Positions 1-12,409 of a stretch of DNA of 64,000 nt are shown piece after piece. Below the pieces are notes generated by a model. The model was not told where the DNA came from and searched no databases. It worked only from the letters and a program-made list of their open reading frames with translations. The position numbers were made by a program, and so were the translations under genes. The DNA is from Linum tenue (lineage: Eukaryota; Streptophyta; Magnoliopsida; Malpighiales; Linaceae), in contig CAMGYJ010000002.1 in NCBI GenBank assembly GCA_946122785.1, positions 22,046,492 through 22,110,491 on the forward strand. The letters are read 5' to 3'. How positions within the stretch are numbered: the first letter of the stretch is position 1; every line of letters starts with the position of its first letter.

Positions 1-2779
1 TGTAAGATAGCGTCAATCTGTTTCGGGTTGGCTTCGATTCCCCGCTTCGTAATGAGGAAGCCCAAAAACTTGCCCGCTTCCGCCCCGAATACACACTTCG
101 TCGGATTCAAGCAAAGTCCGTGTTCCCTCATATTTGTAAATGTTTCCCTCAAGTCTTGTAGGTGTGTTCCCGCCTCCTTGCTCTTTACCAGTACGTCATC
201 AACGTACGCCTCCACATTCCGCCCTATCTGATGGCGCAACACTGCGTCCACCATTCTTTGGTATGTTGCCCCCGCATTCTTCAAGCCGAAAGGCATGACC
301 ACCCAACAATAGTTTCCTGTAGCCGTCATGAAAGCGGTTTTCTCCTGGTCTTCTTCAGCTAGGCTTATCTGGTGATAGCCTGAAAACATGTCCAGGAAAC
401 TTAGCATGGAATGGTTTGCCGCTGCATCTATGAGCTGATCGATCCTCGGGAGCGGGTATGCATCCTTGGGACAGGCACTGTTCAAGCTGGTAAATTCTAC
501 GCACATACGCCATAAGCCCGAGCTCTTTTTGACGAATACAGGATTGGCTAGCCAGGTGGGGTAGCGCACTTCTCTGATAAATCCCGCTTTCAGGAGCTTT
601 TGTATTTCCTCCTCCAACGCCATCTGCTTCTCAACGGAGATGTTCCTTCGCTTCTGTTTTACCGGGCGGGTATTTGGTTTTATTGCGAGACGGTGCTCTG
701 CGAGTTCGGGCGGCACGCCTGGCATATCTCCCGGTCCCCACGCGAATAGATCAGCAAATTCTCGGAGGAGGCTGATCATGCTAGTTGCCAACTCGGGTTG
801 TAGGTGCGCCGATATACGTACCGTTTTGTCTGGGTCGTCCTCTCGTAAAGGCACCGCCACGTCTCCCTCCAACGCTTCCGGTCTCGGATTGTTCCCCCTT
901 GTATCCACCAAATCCACCTCCAGCTGCTTGATGGTTGCTTGGTAACATTCCCGCGCCTGCTGCGTGTTGCCTTTGACGCAGCCTACGCCTCTTCCCACAG
1001 TAAACTTCAACCTCTGATGACACGTGGACGCCACCGCTCCAAATATTGACAGGAAGCTGCGCCCCAAGATGGCATTATACGCCGAGGGACAGTCTGCTAC
1101 GTAAAACTATATGGGTTTTGTCTTGGTCACGCTTCCTTCCCCGATTGTCACGCTTAACGTAACAACGCCTAGGACTTTGATTTTCGATCCAGAAAACCCC
1201 ACCAACTGCGTTGAAGATGGCTTGAGGTCTTTCACACCCTTCTTCATGCTTTTCAAGGTTGAGAAGATAAGAATGTCGGCTGAGCTCCCATTGTCGATGA
1301 GAGTCTTGGTCACTTTGTATTTTACCGTGCGGAAAGATATGACGAGGGGGTCTTCGGACGATTCTGGATTGGCCAACTCCGTTGCTTCGAAAACCACTTC
1401 AGCTACTGACGCGGCGGAAACGGTCAAGCACGCTTCCCCTTTATTTGCGACCCGGGGTCGCTTCCTTCCTCCGGCGATGGTGATTATTTCTAAATCTTCA
1501 TCGTCCAAGCGGGGCTGCCTCCTTGGAGGCGATGCATTGGGAGGCGATGGGAGTCTTTCTCTTTCCCCCCGAGCTCGAGACCTCGACCTCCTGGGGGTCC
1601 TAGACCTCCTGCCTCTCGACCTCGAGCGCGGCCTTCTGGGAGACCTACTTCGGTGTCGCTTAATTGACGGCGATCTAGTCGCCCACTCTTGTTTCTTCGC
1701 TTCCAGTGTGCTTCTCAAATATCCGGGGTCGAGGTTTGCAATGCTCATCTGGAAATCTCGACAATCCACGGTGTTGTGCGAAGCCTTCTGATGCCACTCA
1801 CACCACCTTCTAAACACCGGGGCTTCGGGACGCCTTTGAGTATCGTGGCGGGGCCTCTCCTCCCTGTGTTTACGAGACGAAGCGTCCTCCCTATCTCTTT
1901 CAGCCGTGTAGACTTCCCTTCTATTTTCCCCCGCTCGTGCTTTCCCCTTGTAGTTATGCCGTTCCGGGGAACGCCCTCTTCGGAATGGGGATCTGTTTCC
2001 CCTCTTTGTCTCCCTTTTTACTCCCCGATCTGTTGACAACAACGCCTCTTCCAATGTGATTACTCTCCGCACCAGGTTGTCTAGGTCCGGCCAAGTTTTG
2101 ATGTCTTGCTCCTTCTTGATCAACGCCCTTTGGAGCTCCTTGCTTTTGGAGGCCATCTTCAGACTTCCCGCGGCCACATTCGGGGTAACGCCCTGTATTT
2201 CGCAGGCGATGGTGTTCCATCGGTTGTAGAAGTCCGTCAAGCTTTCCCCATCGCCCTGTGTGCAATTTATCAATGCGATGACGGTGAGGCGTCTGCGAAT
2301 TTGGGAAGCAAACTTTGATGTGAACAGAGTTGCGAACTACTCGAAGTTGTCTATGATTCCCTCGGAGGAACCGGGTTCCGGAACAATTTCTTTGAGAGGG
2401 GATTGTGTAGGAAGCTCGGCCCCTTCGTCTTCCCGCTCCCTTTCCCAAAGCTGGACTGTAGATGTTCTTCTAGGAAACTTAAGTCAGTTTTCGTCCTTTC
2501 TTCTTCTTCTGTTTCCTCATCTTCCGAATCAACTTCCACTACTTTCTTCTTTCCCTTATCCCTTGGCGTGGAGGAGGGGCCCGGGGTTTCCTGGCGCCTC
2601 ATCCCCTCCTTCATTAATGAGAGTATTTGGCTGATACTGCTTCGCATCTGCGTGATTTGCTCCCCCTGACTCTTTACCCTGTCCTCTAGCTCCACTTCTT
2701 CTTCGACTTCGGGTGACAAACCACGCAGCGTTATCGGCTCGACGACCTCTTTCATGGGAGTGATGGAATCACCTGACAT
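1..2779 (-). pseudogene. Ty3/gypsy gag-pol polyprotein, broken
   Basis: Translation most likely starts at the ATG at 2779 on the minus strand (protein begins MSGDSITPMKEV), just downstream of the 5' LTR. The N-terminal gag part runs to a TAG near 2351. The gag core resumes in another frame (about 2340-1500), also after an in-frame TAG, and the usual central gag segment is missing, so gag carries a deletion plus stops. A variant zinc knuckle (C-x2-H-x4-H-x4-C, WCEWHQ...) and a long Arg/Ser-rich stretch follow. An aspartic protease motif (DNGSSAD) lies near 1300. A TAG at 1107-1109 interrupts the reading frame, after which it is open to the left edge and encodes RT with SGYHQI, the catalytic YVDD and the LNPTKCVFG block. 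RT is cut by the window edge. Confidence 0.9.
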
Positions 2780-2805
2780 CTCAAGGAGAACGATACTCTC
2801 TTTCG

Positions 2806-2826
2806 GCCCCACGGTGGGCGCCAAAT
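2806..2826 (-). other. Candidate primer-binding site
   Basis: On the minus strand, directly after the LTR end, the DNA reads ATTTGGCGCCCACCGTGGGG, wording commonly found at this position in plant Ty3/gypsy elements. I did not match it to a specific tRNA 3' end. Confidence 0.55.
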
Positions 2827-3344
2827 TGTTTACGCCTAGAAAGTGCCAGGCGGGTATGTGAAGACCTTGGAGAATACCGTTGTTCCTTGATATGAGGGTG
2901 CTTCGTTCACTGCAAAAAAGGTCCGGGGCGTGGCCCGCGAACACTCTCCAACGATCAAGTCAGTGTCTAGAGAGAGGAAAAGTAGTGATAGAGAGAGAGA
3001 GAATTAGTTACCATTAAATGAGGTGGTTGACTCCTATTTATAGTCTGGAGTAGTTGGTGTAAGTACTTGGTGTCTTGTCAGTCATATGTTTTCCATCCCT
3101 TTATGAGATACGCTTACGGCGGCATTTAATGTGGTGTCAGTGACGGTATGGTTGGTACAAATGCCTCTTCGCTTATCGTACACGCCCGCATGCCCACTGT
3201 CGAGAGACGTTACCGCCCATGCCTAGCCCATCGTCCATTGGGTCGGCCCATCTCTTGATTTAGCCTCCATTGGGCTTTCCTTTCTATGGGCCGTCGCTGA
3301 CTAAGTAGGCCTTGATTTAGGCAGCGATCCCCTACGGCCCAACA
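2827..3344 (-). repeat. 5' LTR of the Ty3/gypsy element
   Basis: The 518-bp segment starts TGTT and ends AACA, the expected short inverted termini of an LTR. It lies between the gag start region and unrelated flanking DNA. Boundaries are inferred from these termini and the adjoining primer-site motif; the partner LTR is outside the window so identity cannot be checked. Confidence 0.75.
3033..3043 (-). promoter_or_regulatory. TATA box of LTR promoter
   Basis: Read on the minus strand this is CTATAAATAGG, a near-perfect TATA box inside the LTR and upstream of the gag start, as expected for the U3/R boundary. A GA-rich leader (about 2983-3002) follows it. Confidence 0.7.
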
Positions 3345-4591
3345 GAATCGATAGCCTGACCCTTTTTTGACAAACTTATAATCTTACAACTGCGGGAGAT
3401 TTGGTCTTGCCTCACTACATGGAAGTTTTCTATGGGGTTTCTGGGTTTCTCACTGGTCACTGCATCATCTTATGGAGCTCTGACTGGTAAAAGGTGAGTA
3501 AACTCATTAGCAGTCAGATATATATATTACTTAACCATGAAAGTTCACAGTGATTATCTGTCCTATTCCCTGTTCTCCACGATATACTCCAGACTGGACT
3601 CCAAACTTCCATCAATTTTGTCGTGGGTGTCCATGCCAAGCAGAACATTGGAGGATGCAAAGATAGATCGATCACTTGGATATCTTCATCCTTCCAGCTA
3701 CCAAGCGAAAGAAGATGGTGGATCACTTGACCTCTTTACATGCTTGTTCGTGCTTTTGCTGGAGAGTTTGCCATTCCCATTTTTAATTTATTGCGAGCCG
3801 GTTGTGACCTAACAACAATAGGAATGTAAATTTTGATATTGATCCATTATTCAGGCATGTTCACTTTCATTTCCATTTTTTGTTTTCATTTCAGGAATAC
3901 GGTAATGAAACAGAAAGAAAAAAAAACATGCTTATTTTTCATTTTGTTTTATGTTCGTTTTCGACTATGGATATAGAAATTGGTAGCTTCTTATTATTTC
4001 TACTAGTTTTCAACATCTGTGTTCTCATATTTTCAACAAAAAATAATTTTATTCTTATCACTAAGATGAATAATTTTGTATCCTACTCACAATTATTTTT
4101 AATATTTTTATTTTAATATTTTAATATTTCTCTTTTATGTAGTTTTCTCTTTTTATTCGACAAACTTTTCACCGTATACCCATTTGTAACCAAATGAATC
4201 AATAATTCATTTCAACTTATGATCTGTTTTCTGTTGCCACAACCACAAGAAATGAAAATGAAAGAGAAATGGAAATGTTAGCATATGGAAGAAATACTCA
4301 TATCTACCAAAACTCATCTACAAAACTCCAAACTCATGTATACTTCACTCTTACTCTATCCATAATCAATATATTTACTTGGATTTTGTGAAAAACTACA
4401 CATGGGTGGTTAATTGTCGTCCCCTATGATCAATGAAGCTGAATTATTAGAGAAATTGAGGTTCTCACTTAATTATAAAGTGAGGTTCTCATTTAGCGGT
4501 ATAAAACGTTTAAACCATGATTAAACAGCGATTTCAACATAAAATATCATATCATTAACTTTTTCGATACAATCTCCTTTACGATTTCAGG
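3345..4591. other. Intergenic, AT-rich; possible degenerate foldback repeat
   Basis: No gene is supported here. Between about 3856 and 4280, the left end (TTTCATTTCCATTTTTTG) and the right end (AATGAAAATGAAAGAG...) are rough inverted repeats that include ...GAAACAGAAAG and its counterpart. This suggests an old MITE-like foldback, but no clear target duplication was found. Short ORFs at 3514-3812 show no recognisable family. Confidence 0.4.
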
Positions 4592-4855
4592 TAGGGGTGG
4601 CAGTTCGGTTACCGGTTATCGGTTAACCGACCAATTAAACCGATAACCGGCCGGTTATCCACTAACCGATAACCCGAACTTCGGTCGGTTATCGGAAGCT
4701 GGACGAAATTGTTTTTGGTATTAAAAGTGGCTCGATTAACCAATAACCGAGAAAGCGAAGCCTATTTCGAGCGGTTTTCTATAGAAAAAGTGGTTATTTC
4801 GGCTAACCGATAACCGGCCGATCGATTACCGGTTATAACCGAGCTGCCACCCCTA
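4592..4855. mobile_element. hAT-type MITE, 264 bp
   Basis: Termini are inverted: TAGGGGTGGCAGTTCGGTTA at the left and its near complement ending CTGCCACCCCTA at the right. It is flanked by an 8-bp duplication with one mismatch (ATTTCAGG at 4584-4591, GTTTCAGG at 4856-4863). The inside is a run of GGTTA/TAACCG words forming further palindromes. Non-coding. The 8-bp TSD and the TAGGGGTGGCA end fit the hAT superfamily. Confidence 0.85.
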
Positions 4856-5155
4856 GTTTCAGGCGTTGGTGCTAAGTCCTCATCCTCGTTTTAGGATTCC
4901 AAACCCATAAAGGCATGGAGGCCCGAGAAAGAGAGCCCATGAGTTAAAGGCCCAGTTGTGATAGGAACTGGCAAGAAGTGGCTCTGGGTTTTGCTTGCTT
5001 TATCGGTTGCTTGGCTAAATGGGCTTCCAGTTCCATTCCATCCCATGAGAGGCCATGAGCCCATGAGTCCATCTCCCTCGTGGAAGAAGAAAGACAAATA
5101 AATATGAAAATAATAATAATTAAAACCTGCAAAATCCAACACAAAACGGAGCCTT

Positions 5156-5352
5156 TTATTTTTTTTTTGTCAAAGATATTCCCGAAAGGGAACAACTAGA
5201 TACGAGTTGGAAGCCTTATTAGGCAACCATAATAATACATATAAGAGGAAGGGACGACGGTCGACAAATTGCCGAACCATCGATAAGAGAGCCTTTTTCG
5301 CCACGCAACGGGCAGCTCTTTAATACCTATGCGGCATGGGCAGTATCCATGA
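5156..5352 (-). mobile_element. Short non-LTR retroposon (SINE or truncated LINE)
   Basis: The insertion is flanked by a perfect 15-bp direct repeat (ACAAAACGGAGCCTT at 5141-5155 and 5353-5367). Its left end is T-rich (about 5156-5170), that is, a poly(A) tail on the minus strand. These are the marks of target-primed reverse transcription. The 197-bp body has no recognisable ORF. It sits close upstream of the TOP1 leader, so it may be part of that promoter region. Confidence 0.8.
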
Positions 5353-5399
5353 ACAAAACGGAGCCTTCGAACATCCATAAAAGGGCCAGAGCCCAGAGT

Positions 5400-6193
5400 G
5401 AGGGAGAATCAGGAGAGAGAGAGAGAGAGAAACAGAACCCAGAAGAAGAAAAAAGTAAGAAAATTTAATACACAAAAAACGTAACTAAAAAAGAAGTCGA
5501 TCTGCTCCGTCACCGCCTCCGCCGCCGCCCTCCATTTTCGCCGACGCCTGAGGTCCGTTTTCCTGCTTCTCTTCCCTGCCCACTCCTTCCCCTCTATACC
5601 CAATCAAAATTTATGCTTCTTCTTCTCCTCCTCCTCGCCCAACTAGTTTATTTGAACTTATCCTGGTTTCCTTCCTCAATGTCAATCCCTATTTCGCGTC
5701 TTCCGTTTATCTACTTCCTTCTCCCGCCCCATGGTTGCTTGCTTGAAGCTGATATTGCCTCTCCAGCTTTGAATTTCTCTCCAGCTCCCTTCTCACTGAT
5801 TCTTAACGTCATCTATCAGTAGAGCATGCACAAGTTTCTCGTTCGCTTTGTGGCGGCTTTAATGTAAGCCGCCCTCAATTTTGAATGCCGCGCCCTTCTA
5901 TTTTGTTTACTGAATCGGGTCATAGTAGGAGCCCTATTTCGGCTTCCAATTCGTGCTGCATCCTGATCCTGCCCTTCCTTTTAGCTTTAGCTCAACTGTT
6001 TCATTTGCAGTTCTCTATCTGCAATTTGTTAGTTTTGATTGTTGTGGGCATAGTTAAAGTGTCAGACTTTGTGGGTCAAGTTAAATGGGTTTAATATGGT
6101 GAATGTTAGTTATGAATTCTTGGCTATGGTTTTGAGTTTTGAACTTTTATCGGGTATTGATGTAGTATCTGTACAAATACAGCTCGAATTTGG
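5400..6193 (+). other. TOP1 5' leader with a leader intron
   Basis: A GA microsatellite at about 5411-5431 and a CT/CCG-rich stretch precede a plausible donor (CTGAG|GTCCG, intron from 5553) and an acceptor (AAATACAG, intron end 6182) eleven bases before the TOP1 ATG at 6194. The transcription start is not known; the leader intron is inferred from splice-site sequence only. Confidence 0.55.
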
Positions 6194-9100
6194 ATGGTGA
6201 TGGCTGTTCAAGCACCTGCGAGGTCTGTCATGGATGATATGGATGATGATGATGCCCCTTTAGTTTTTAGAAGGGGTGGGAACTCAGCATCTAGGCAAAG
6301 CCAATCGAATGCTGAAGCTAAGAGGACGCCATCTTCATCTCACAATGTCAATGGCCAAAGCTCAAATGGCCAGAGGAATAAAGCTCCAGTTGCTTCTTCC
6401 AAGCCACCGCCGGTTAAGTCTCCAATAGGGAGCCCCAGAGCATCAACTTCTTCTATGAAGGCTTCTCCATTGCGGTCTCCTATAACAAATTCTAAATCCC
6501 CTATGTCCTCGGAGATTAAGCAAATGCCTAAGCAGAATGCTTCTTCTGCTGTCAAGGTCGAGATTAAGTCTGTCAAATCTGAGAAGAAGTCCCAGGTAGA
6601 TGATGAGGATTCTGAGGATGACAAGCCCTTGAGTTCCAGATTGAAGGGAGCTGCCAACAATGTTAAGAAAGAAGTTGGTGGTCCCAGTCATGTGAAAAAG
6701 GAGGACTCTGATGATGATGACGATGATCTCCCTTTGGCTTCAAGGATGTCAACTAAACCTAATCATTTGAGTGAAAAGAAACCTCTAGCCTCAAAACTTC
6801 AGCAGAATGGCAGCTCAACTTCTAATACGAACAAGATGAAAACTTCTGTTGTGCCAAACAAGAGACCTATGGAGAAGAGCAATTCTTCGGATCAATCCTC
6901 TGCTAAAAAGCAAAAGCTTTCTGTTCCATCTTCCACCACAAAAGCCAAACCTGCAGCAGTTAAAGCAGAGGAGAAGGCTGATGATGATGATGATGATATC
7001 CCAATCTCCCAGAGGATCAAGAAGGCAACAGTGTCTGCAAGAAAACCATCGTCTGCAAACACAAAAGCAACAAAAGTGGTCTCTTCTTCTTTCAAGAAGG
7101 CCAACATGAAGAACACAAAACAAATGAAAAAGTCCAAGTTTTCCAAGTCAACAAAAGTCCAACCTGGCTCTACTGATGGCCAGAGAAAATGGACTACCTT
7201 GGTTCACAGTGGTGTAATTTTTCCTCCTCCATACCAGCCTCATGGAGTTAAGATACTGTACAAGGGGAAGCCAATTGATTTGACTCCCGAACAAGAAGAG
7301 GTGCCTCTCACTTTATGTCTACATCTCGGTATAAATTTTGAGCTGTTGCCTTAATTTATAGAGTGTGTACTTTTAGTTTCACATTGAACTTTCATATGTG
7401 CAGGTTGCCACTATGTATGCCGTGATGAAAGATACTGACTATATGCAAAAGCCAAAGTTCCTTGAGAATTTCTGGAATGATTGGCGCAGGATACTCGGGA
7501 GGAATCATGTAATACAGAAGTTGGATGATTGTGATTTTACACCAATATATGAATGGCATCAGCAGGAGAAAGAGAAGAAGAAACAAATGAGTACAGAAGT
7601 AAGTTGTTTGGTTTTCAAACATTCTATCTATAGTTACAGAATCATCTGAAGCACATGGACATTCTGACATCGAGATTTCTAGCATTCTAATTATGGTGTG
7701 TGGGATGAGAAATCTTCTTCCTTTTTGTTCATTCAGAACCAAATTTGTAGGGCCCATTTTAGTTTTCCTCTGCTTGCTGCTTTCCACAAACAAGCAGGGA
7801 TTTTAGTGGGTTGCTAATTCATCATGTGAAGTACCCAACTTCACTTTTCCTCAATGTCAATGAGACACGGAATTGTGATTTCCTTTAGTTCTTGCATAGG
7901 AATCTAGCTTTCTTCTAGGACATTGAGTTGCTTTTCGTCTTACGTTATGGTCATTTTGATGTTTAGTTTTAACTTCAGTAGCCCACTTCTGCCAGGTCCT
8001 TTGAATAATGTTAAGACTTTCCTTTGTGTTACCAGAAATGCTGAAAAGTTTTGCTGTTTGTATAGGAGAAGAAGGCAATCAAAGAACAAAAAATGCAGCA
8101 AGAAGAGAAGTATATGTGGGCTATAGTGGATGGCGTTAAGGAAAAAGTAAAATTTTCTCGCAAACTTAGTTGCTGGTGTCTTAATATGTGTTTTCCAATT
8201 CCTCCATTTACTCCATGATTCTGATGATTGCGGAATCACAGGTTGGGAACTTTAGAGTTGAGCCCCCTGGGTTGTTTCGAGGCCGTGGAGAACATCCGAA
8301 GGTTATTTGTTGATACCTATAAATTGAATTTAGATTCGGAGTGACATTACTATATTTCTGTTGTTGTAAATGTATATTTATTTCAAATCCATGCTGGAAT
8401 TGTCAGATGGGAAAGCTGAAGAGACGGATTCGTCCTAGAGATATCACCATAAACATAGGGAAGGATGCTCCTGTTCCAGAATGTCCAATTGCTGGTGAAA
8501 GGTTTGCTTCTCTTATAGTCTTTTACAAGCTGGGTTTTCTTGTGGGTTGGATGGGCATGTTCACACTTTTCAGTTTGTGCTGAAGTATGAGCTCATTTTG
8601 TTAACTTATAACTGGCAGCTGGAAAGAGATAAAACATGATAGCACAGTTACATGGTTGGCTTTCTGGAATGATCCTATCAACCCCAAAGAATTCAAGTAT
8701 GTGTTCTTGGCAGCCAGCAGTTCATTAAAAGGACAAAGTGACAAGGAGAAATATGAAAAAGCTAGGATGCTGAAGGTGTGGTCATAATCATCATATATTA
8801 TTCACTTGTTTGCTTCTTACAATCGTAAGTTATGTGAAGCAATGAGTCTTTGCGATATCTTGTTGCACTTGCAGGACTACATACACAACATCAGGGCAGC
8901 TTACACAAAGGATTTCAATAACAAGGACAAGGATCCTACAAAACGGCAAATAGCAGTTGCTACATATCTTATTGATAAGCTAGCTCTAAGGGCCGGTAAT
9001 GAGAAGGTAAATTGAGTTCCTTTCTTTCTAAACATCCTCATCTACTTCTTTCTTTGTTTTCCCCCTTAATTTCCTTTATACCAGGTACAGGTTCTGGAAT

Positions 9101-11551
9101 CTAAATAAGCCATCAGTTATGGTGTGTAATGTGACCAATCTACACAAATGCTACTTGCTTTGTTTCTGCTGCCATTCATCAGCCTAAATGCATGTTATGG
9201 GAAGATTGATGATTTTGCGACGAGGGTTTCAATGGGGCCCTTAAAAAGGCTGCAATTACCATACAGATGCTGCAAATGGCCATGTGGATCCTGACTATCT
9301 CATGCTTAGAGTCTAGAGTGATAAATCAGATACTGTTCAATGACCTGTGGCTGTGTACTTTGATGTTCTTTGTACTCTTGGCTGAATAAGTGCCCTGGGA
9401 GTTGCCTTTCCTTTATTATCTTGTTCCCTAATATTACCGCCTTTTGTTTCTGCACGTCACCTTTAAGAATGATGTCCTGCTGCTGTATCGTTTAGTTGGG
9501 TGCTCCGATATTGTAGTACCTTGATCTGTCCTTTACCTTAATAGCTTTTAAATACCATCTCTGTTGGAAATTTAGAGTGACTTTATGCCCTATGACTGAT
9601 TTTCTGCAGGATGAGGAAGAAGCTGATACTGTTGGTTGCTGTACATTAAAAGTATCGAACGTGGAGTGCATCCCTCCCAACATGATAAAGGTGTGGCAGT
9701 TAATATAAGAGTTTATTGCTATGCTTTATATTTTGATTTTTGAGCTGAGCTGAGTTGAAAGAAATGCACGAATCTACGCAAAAAAATAAGAAATAAAACA
9801 ATAAATGATGTTGTTTTCCCTATCCGTGCGAGAAGCCAAGGTCATATCTTTTCAGTATTCCAAGCACGCAGCAAATCCGATTTCCTGCGAATGATTTGTT
9901 TTGTTTTATGTTTGCGTGATCCCCACTATGTGATGTCAATTTCATGTGCCCCTTTTTAGCTAGTAGTAATCCTGACATGGGTTTTGTTCTATCTTCTTAC
10001 GTAGTTTGACTTTCTTGGTAAAGATTCAATTCGTTATGAGAACACGGTTGAAGTTGAGCTTCCTGTGTTCAAAGCAATTGGGCAGTTCCAAGCTGGTAAG
10101 AATGTAGTTGTCCAGTTTAACTCTAATTAAATGGAATATTATTATTTTTTTTGAAGGGAATATCATTTTGTGTTAATGACATTTCTCATTCCTTAACCTC
10201 AGGAAAAGGGGAAAATGAGCTCCTTTTTAACGCGCTGGATACAAGTAAACTGAATGCCCACTTGAAGGAACTCATGCCTGGGCTTACAGCGAAAGTTTTC
10301 CGTACCTATAATGCTTCAATAACATTGGATCAACAAGTAAGTTGCATTACAAATTATGTAATATCTTATTTATAGATCTCTTGAGCCTCTATTACTATTT
10401 TGATTGTTGCGACAGCAGCTTATGCTATCGGGCTGGTTTTGGACATTGATTACTGTAGCTTAGTGGTTATTGTTATGCATATCTTATGGCACTCTCAAAG
10501 ATATAATTCTGCACTGATGAAGTTTTTCCAACTACATCAGATGTTTTTATACAATCACTGATTTGATTTTTTCCCTGGGTATTCTAATCACTTGGCAGTT
10601 GTACGAGGAAACAGAAGAGGGTGATGTTGCAGAGAAGGTTGTTGTTTATCAAAAAGCAAACAAGCAGGTAATGGAGTTTGGAATCATCTGTAGTTGTGTT
10701 CAGTTATCCCAATTGTTTTTCTGTAATTCCTCTATCTTCCTGCAGGTTGCAATCATCTGTAATCATCAGCGTACAGTCTCAAAGACTCATGATTCCCAAA
10801 TCTTGAGGTTGACTGAGAGGATTGAGACTGCTAAGGTAGTTCATTCTTGTGGAGACCCAGCTGACAAAAAAAAAACATTTAAGCTTCTTGGCTGACATTT
10901 GACAACACACCCTGTATATGTTATGGAGGGTTCATTAGTTGTAAGCATTGGTTTCTATCTCCTGTTTTTGTCTTGGTCAGCTGATTTCACAATGATGACT
11001 TTGCAGCAAGAACTCAAAGAGCTGAAAATTGATTTGGAGAGGGCCAAGAAGGGAAAGCCACCTCTTAAGGGTGCAGATGGAAAGCAAAAAAGGAACTTGA
11101 GTCCAGAAGCGTAATTATCAGTCATCCATTGATTGTCTTCACTGTTTGTTGAGATGTTTTTATGATGGGCTAACTTACACTTTGGTGTGTGGCAGCATAG
11201 AGAAAAAGATAGCATCCGCCAAGCAAAAGATTGAGAAGTACGAAATGGACATGACGACAAAGGAGGATCTGAAAACAGTGGCACTCGGCACCTCTAAGAT
11301 CAACTACCTGGATCCTAGGATCACAGTCGCCTGGTGCAAAAGGCATGAAGTTCCCATCGAGAAGGTAAATTCTTAAACCTGACCCTGACCCTGAACAGTG
11401 AAAGGTTGAAGGTCAACAGTCTTTTGTGTGTGTGTGTGTGTGTGAATGAGAATGTGATGAAGCTTCTTCGCCATTACTGCAGATATTCAACAAGTCGCTT
11501 CTGGCAAAGTTTGCCTGGGCAATGGACGTTGATCCCGAGTTCAGATTCTGA
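6194..11551 (+). CDS. TOP1: DNA topoisomerase I (type IB)
   Basis: Nuclear enzyme that relaxes supercoiled DNA by transient single-strand nicking through a 3'-phosphotyrosine. Coding exons: 6194-7300, 7404-7598, 8066-8146, 8242-8301, 8407-8501, 8619-8775, 8875-9006, 9610-9690, 10005-10095, 10203-10336, 10599-10667, 10746-10835, 11007-11110, 11196-11364, 11483-11551. Each junction is GT-AG and keeps frame, giving 877 aa, close to plant TOP1 (about 900). The first 330 residues are a low-complexity Lys/Ser/Asp tail. The core begins near [18 protein letters not shown] and carries [21 protein letters not shown] and the active-site tyrosine in SKINYLDP. The conserved end is [12 protein letters not shown]. 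The start is the first ATG in frame (MVMAVQAP). One oddity: the exon 5/6 junction (by coding-exon order) makes GESW where relatives have GERW. Confidence 0.97.
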
Positions 11552-12357
11552 TAGAAGGGAAAATCTGGGAAGTGGTGCTCACACAACACAACCCTCCCAC
11601 TTGGAAGGAAAAAAAAGGGTAGCATAATATGGCAAAATTACCAAGAAAATACGGAGAAGAAGAGAAAGGACCAATCAATCCAGCTTCTTTTAATGATCCA
11701 TTACATCTTTTTGATTCACATTTTTTTATAATCAATTTTTTTCTTCTCTTTTTTTGGGTCTTCCACATTTAACTCTGAGCTGCTGGGAAAGTCGATGTTG
11801 TATGTTCAATGATCTAATCTAATCATCCAATACGGCTGTATTTGCTGCCACTGGCCCCATCTTGCTTCTCTGTTCATCACCAATTCCATCAATTGGATGC
11901 CTGTTTTGTAGCAGTAAGTAACCCTTTATTCTTCCAGAGTATGATGGAAGGAACAGCCGTGTTGCCTATGTTAGGAAGGCAGGACTATGAAATAGGAGCT
12001 GCTAGACACTGATGAATGTTTGATTATGTAATTTTATGAGGAATTGTTATCATTGTATTTGTCTCAGATCAGATGTACTAAAGACTTGTAGCCAGGGGCC
12101 CAGGAAATCTGTTGCTGCCACTTTTGGTTTTCTCCATTCTTATCAATAGAGCACTCTTACCATATAGGAAGTCAAAGAACTGAAAGTAACCTAGTATGAC
12201 AATCAAATCCTACCAAACTAGCATGATACTTTGGAGTGCCCTTTCTTGTCACCAGATGGACAAATCTATGGTGCTAACTGCTATGCCCAACCTAAACAAC
12301 GAAAATGATGGTAAATGAGTTAACATGATGCATAGGGATGTCATTTCTTGTCACCAA
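11552..12357 (+). other. TOP1 3' region and start of repeated spacer
   Basis: After the TOP1 stop there is T-rich DNA with no ORF, likely 3' UTR to about 12000-12150. From about 12230 the words TTTCTTGTCACCAGATGG and TTTCTTGTCACCAAATGG mark two short degenerate copies of a spacer unit that recurs at about 22745 and 24365. Confidence 0.5.
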
Positions 12358-12409
12358 ATGGACATGGCTATGCACGAGATGCTACCTAAACTCCGGATAG
12401 TGGAGCATA

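Larger units (their letters stand above)
1..3344 (-). mobile_element. Ty3/gypsy LTR retrotransposon, 5' half, cut by window edge
   Basis: The element lies on the minus strand. Its 5' LTR is at 2827-3344, followed leftward by a primer-binding-like motif, gag, protease and reverse transcriptase, then the window ends. RNase H, integrase and the 3' LTR would lie to the left. Domain order gag-PR-RT and the RT motifs are those of non-chromoviral Ty3/gypsy elements; the Tat-like lineage is an inference from the RT wording. Stops in gag and at the PR-RT junction show it is no longer autonomous. Confidence 0.93.

Noticed and set aside
1111..2036. Long plus-strand ORFs opposite the gypsy gag
   Set aside because: They are antisense shadows of the Arg/Ser-rich gag and protease on the minus strand; no domain content.
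3514..3812. Overlapping ORFs near the gypsy LTR that read like a gene fragment (SNVLLGMDTHDKIDGSLE in one minus frame)
   Set aside because: The frame is interrupted by stops and I could not name a family. Left as unassigned intergenic DNA.
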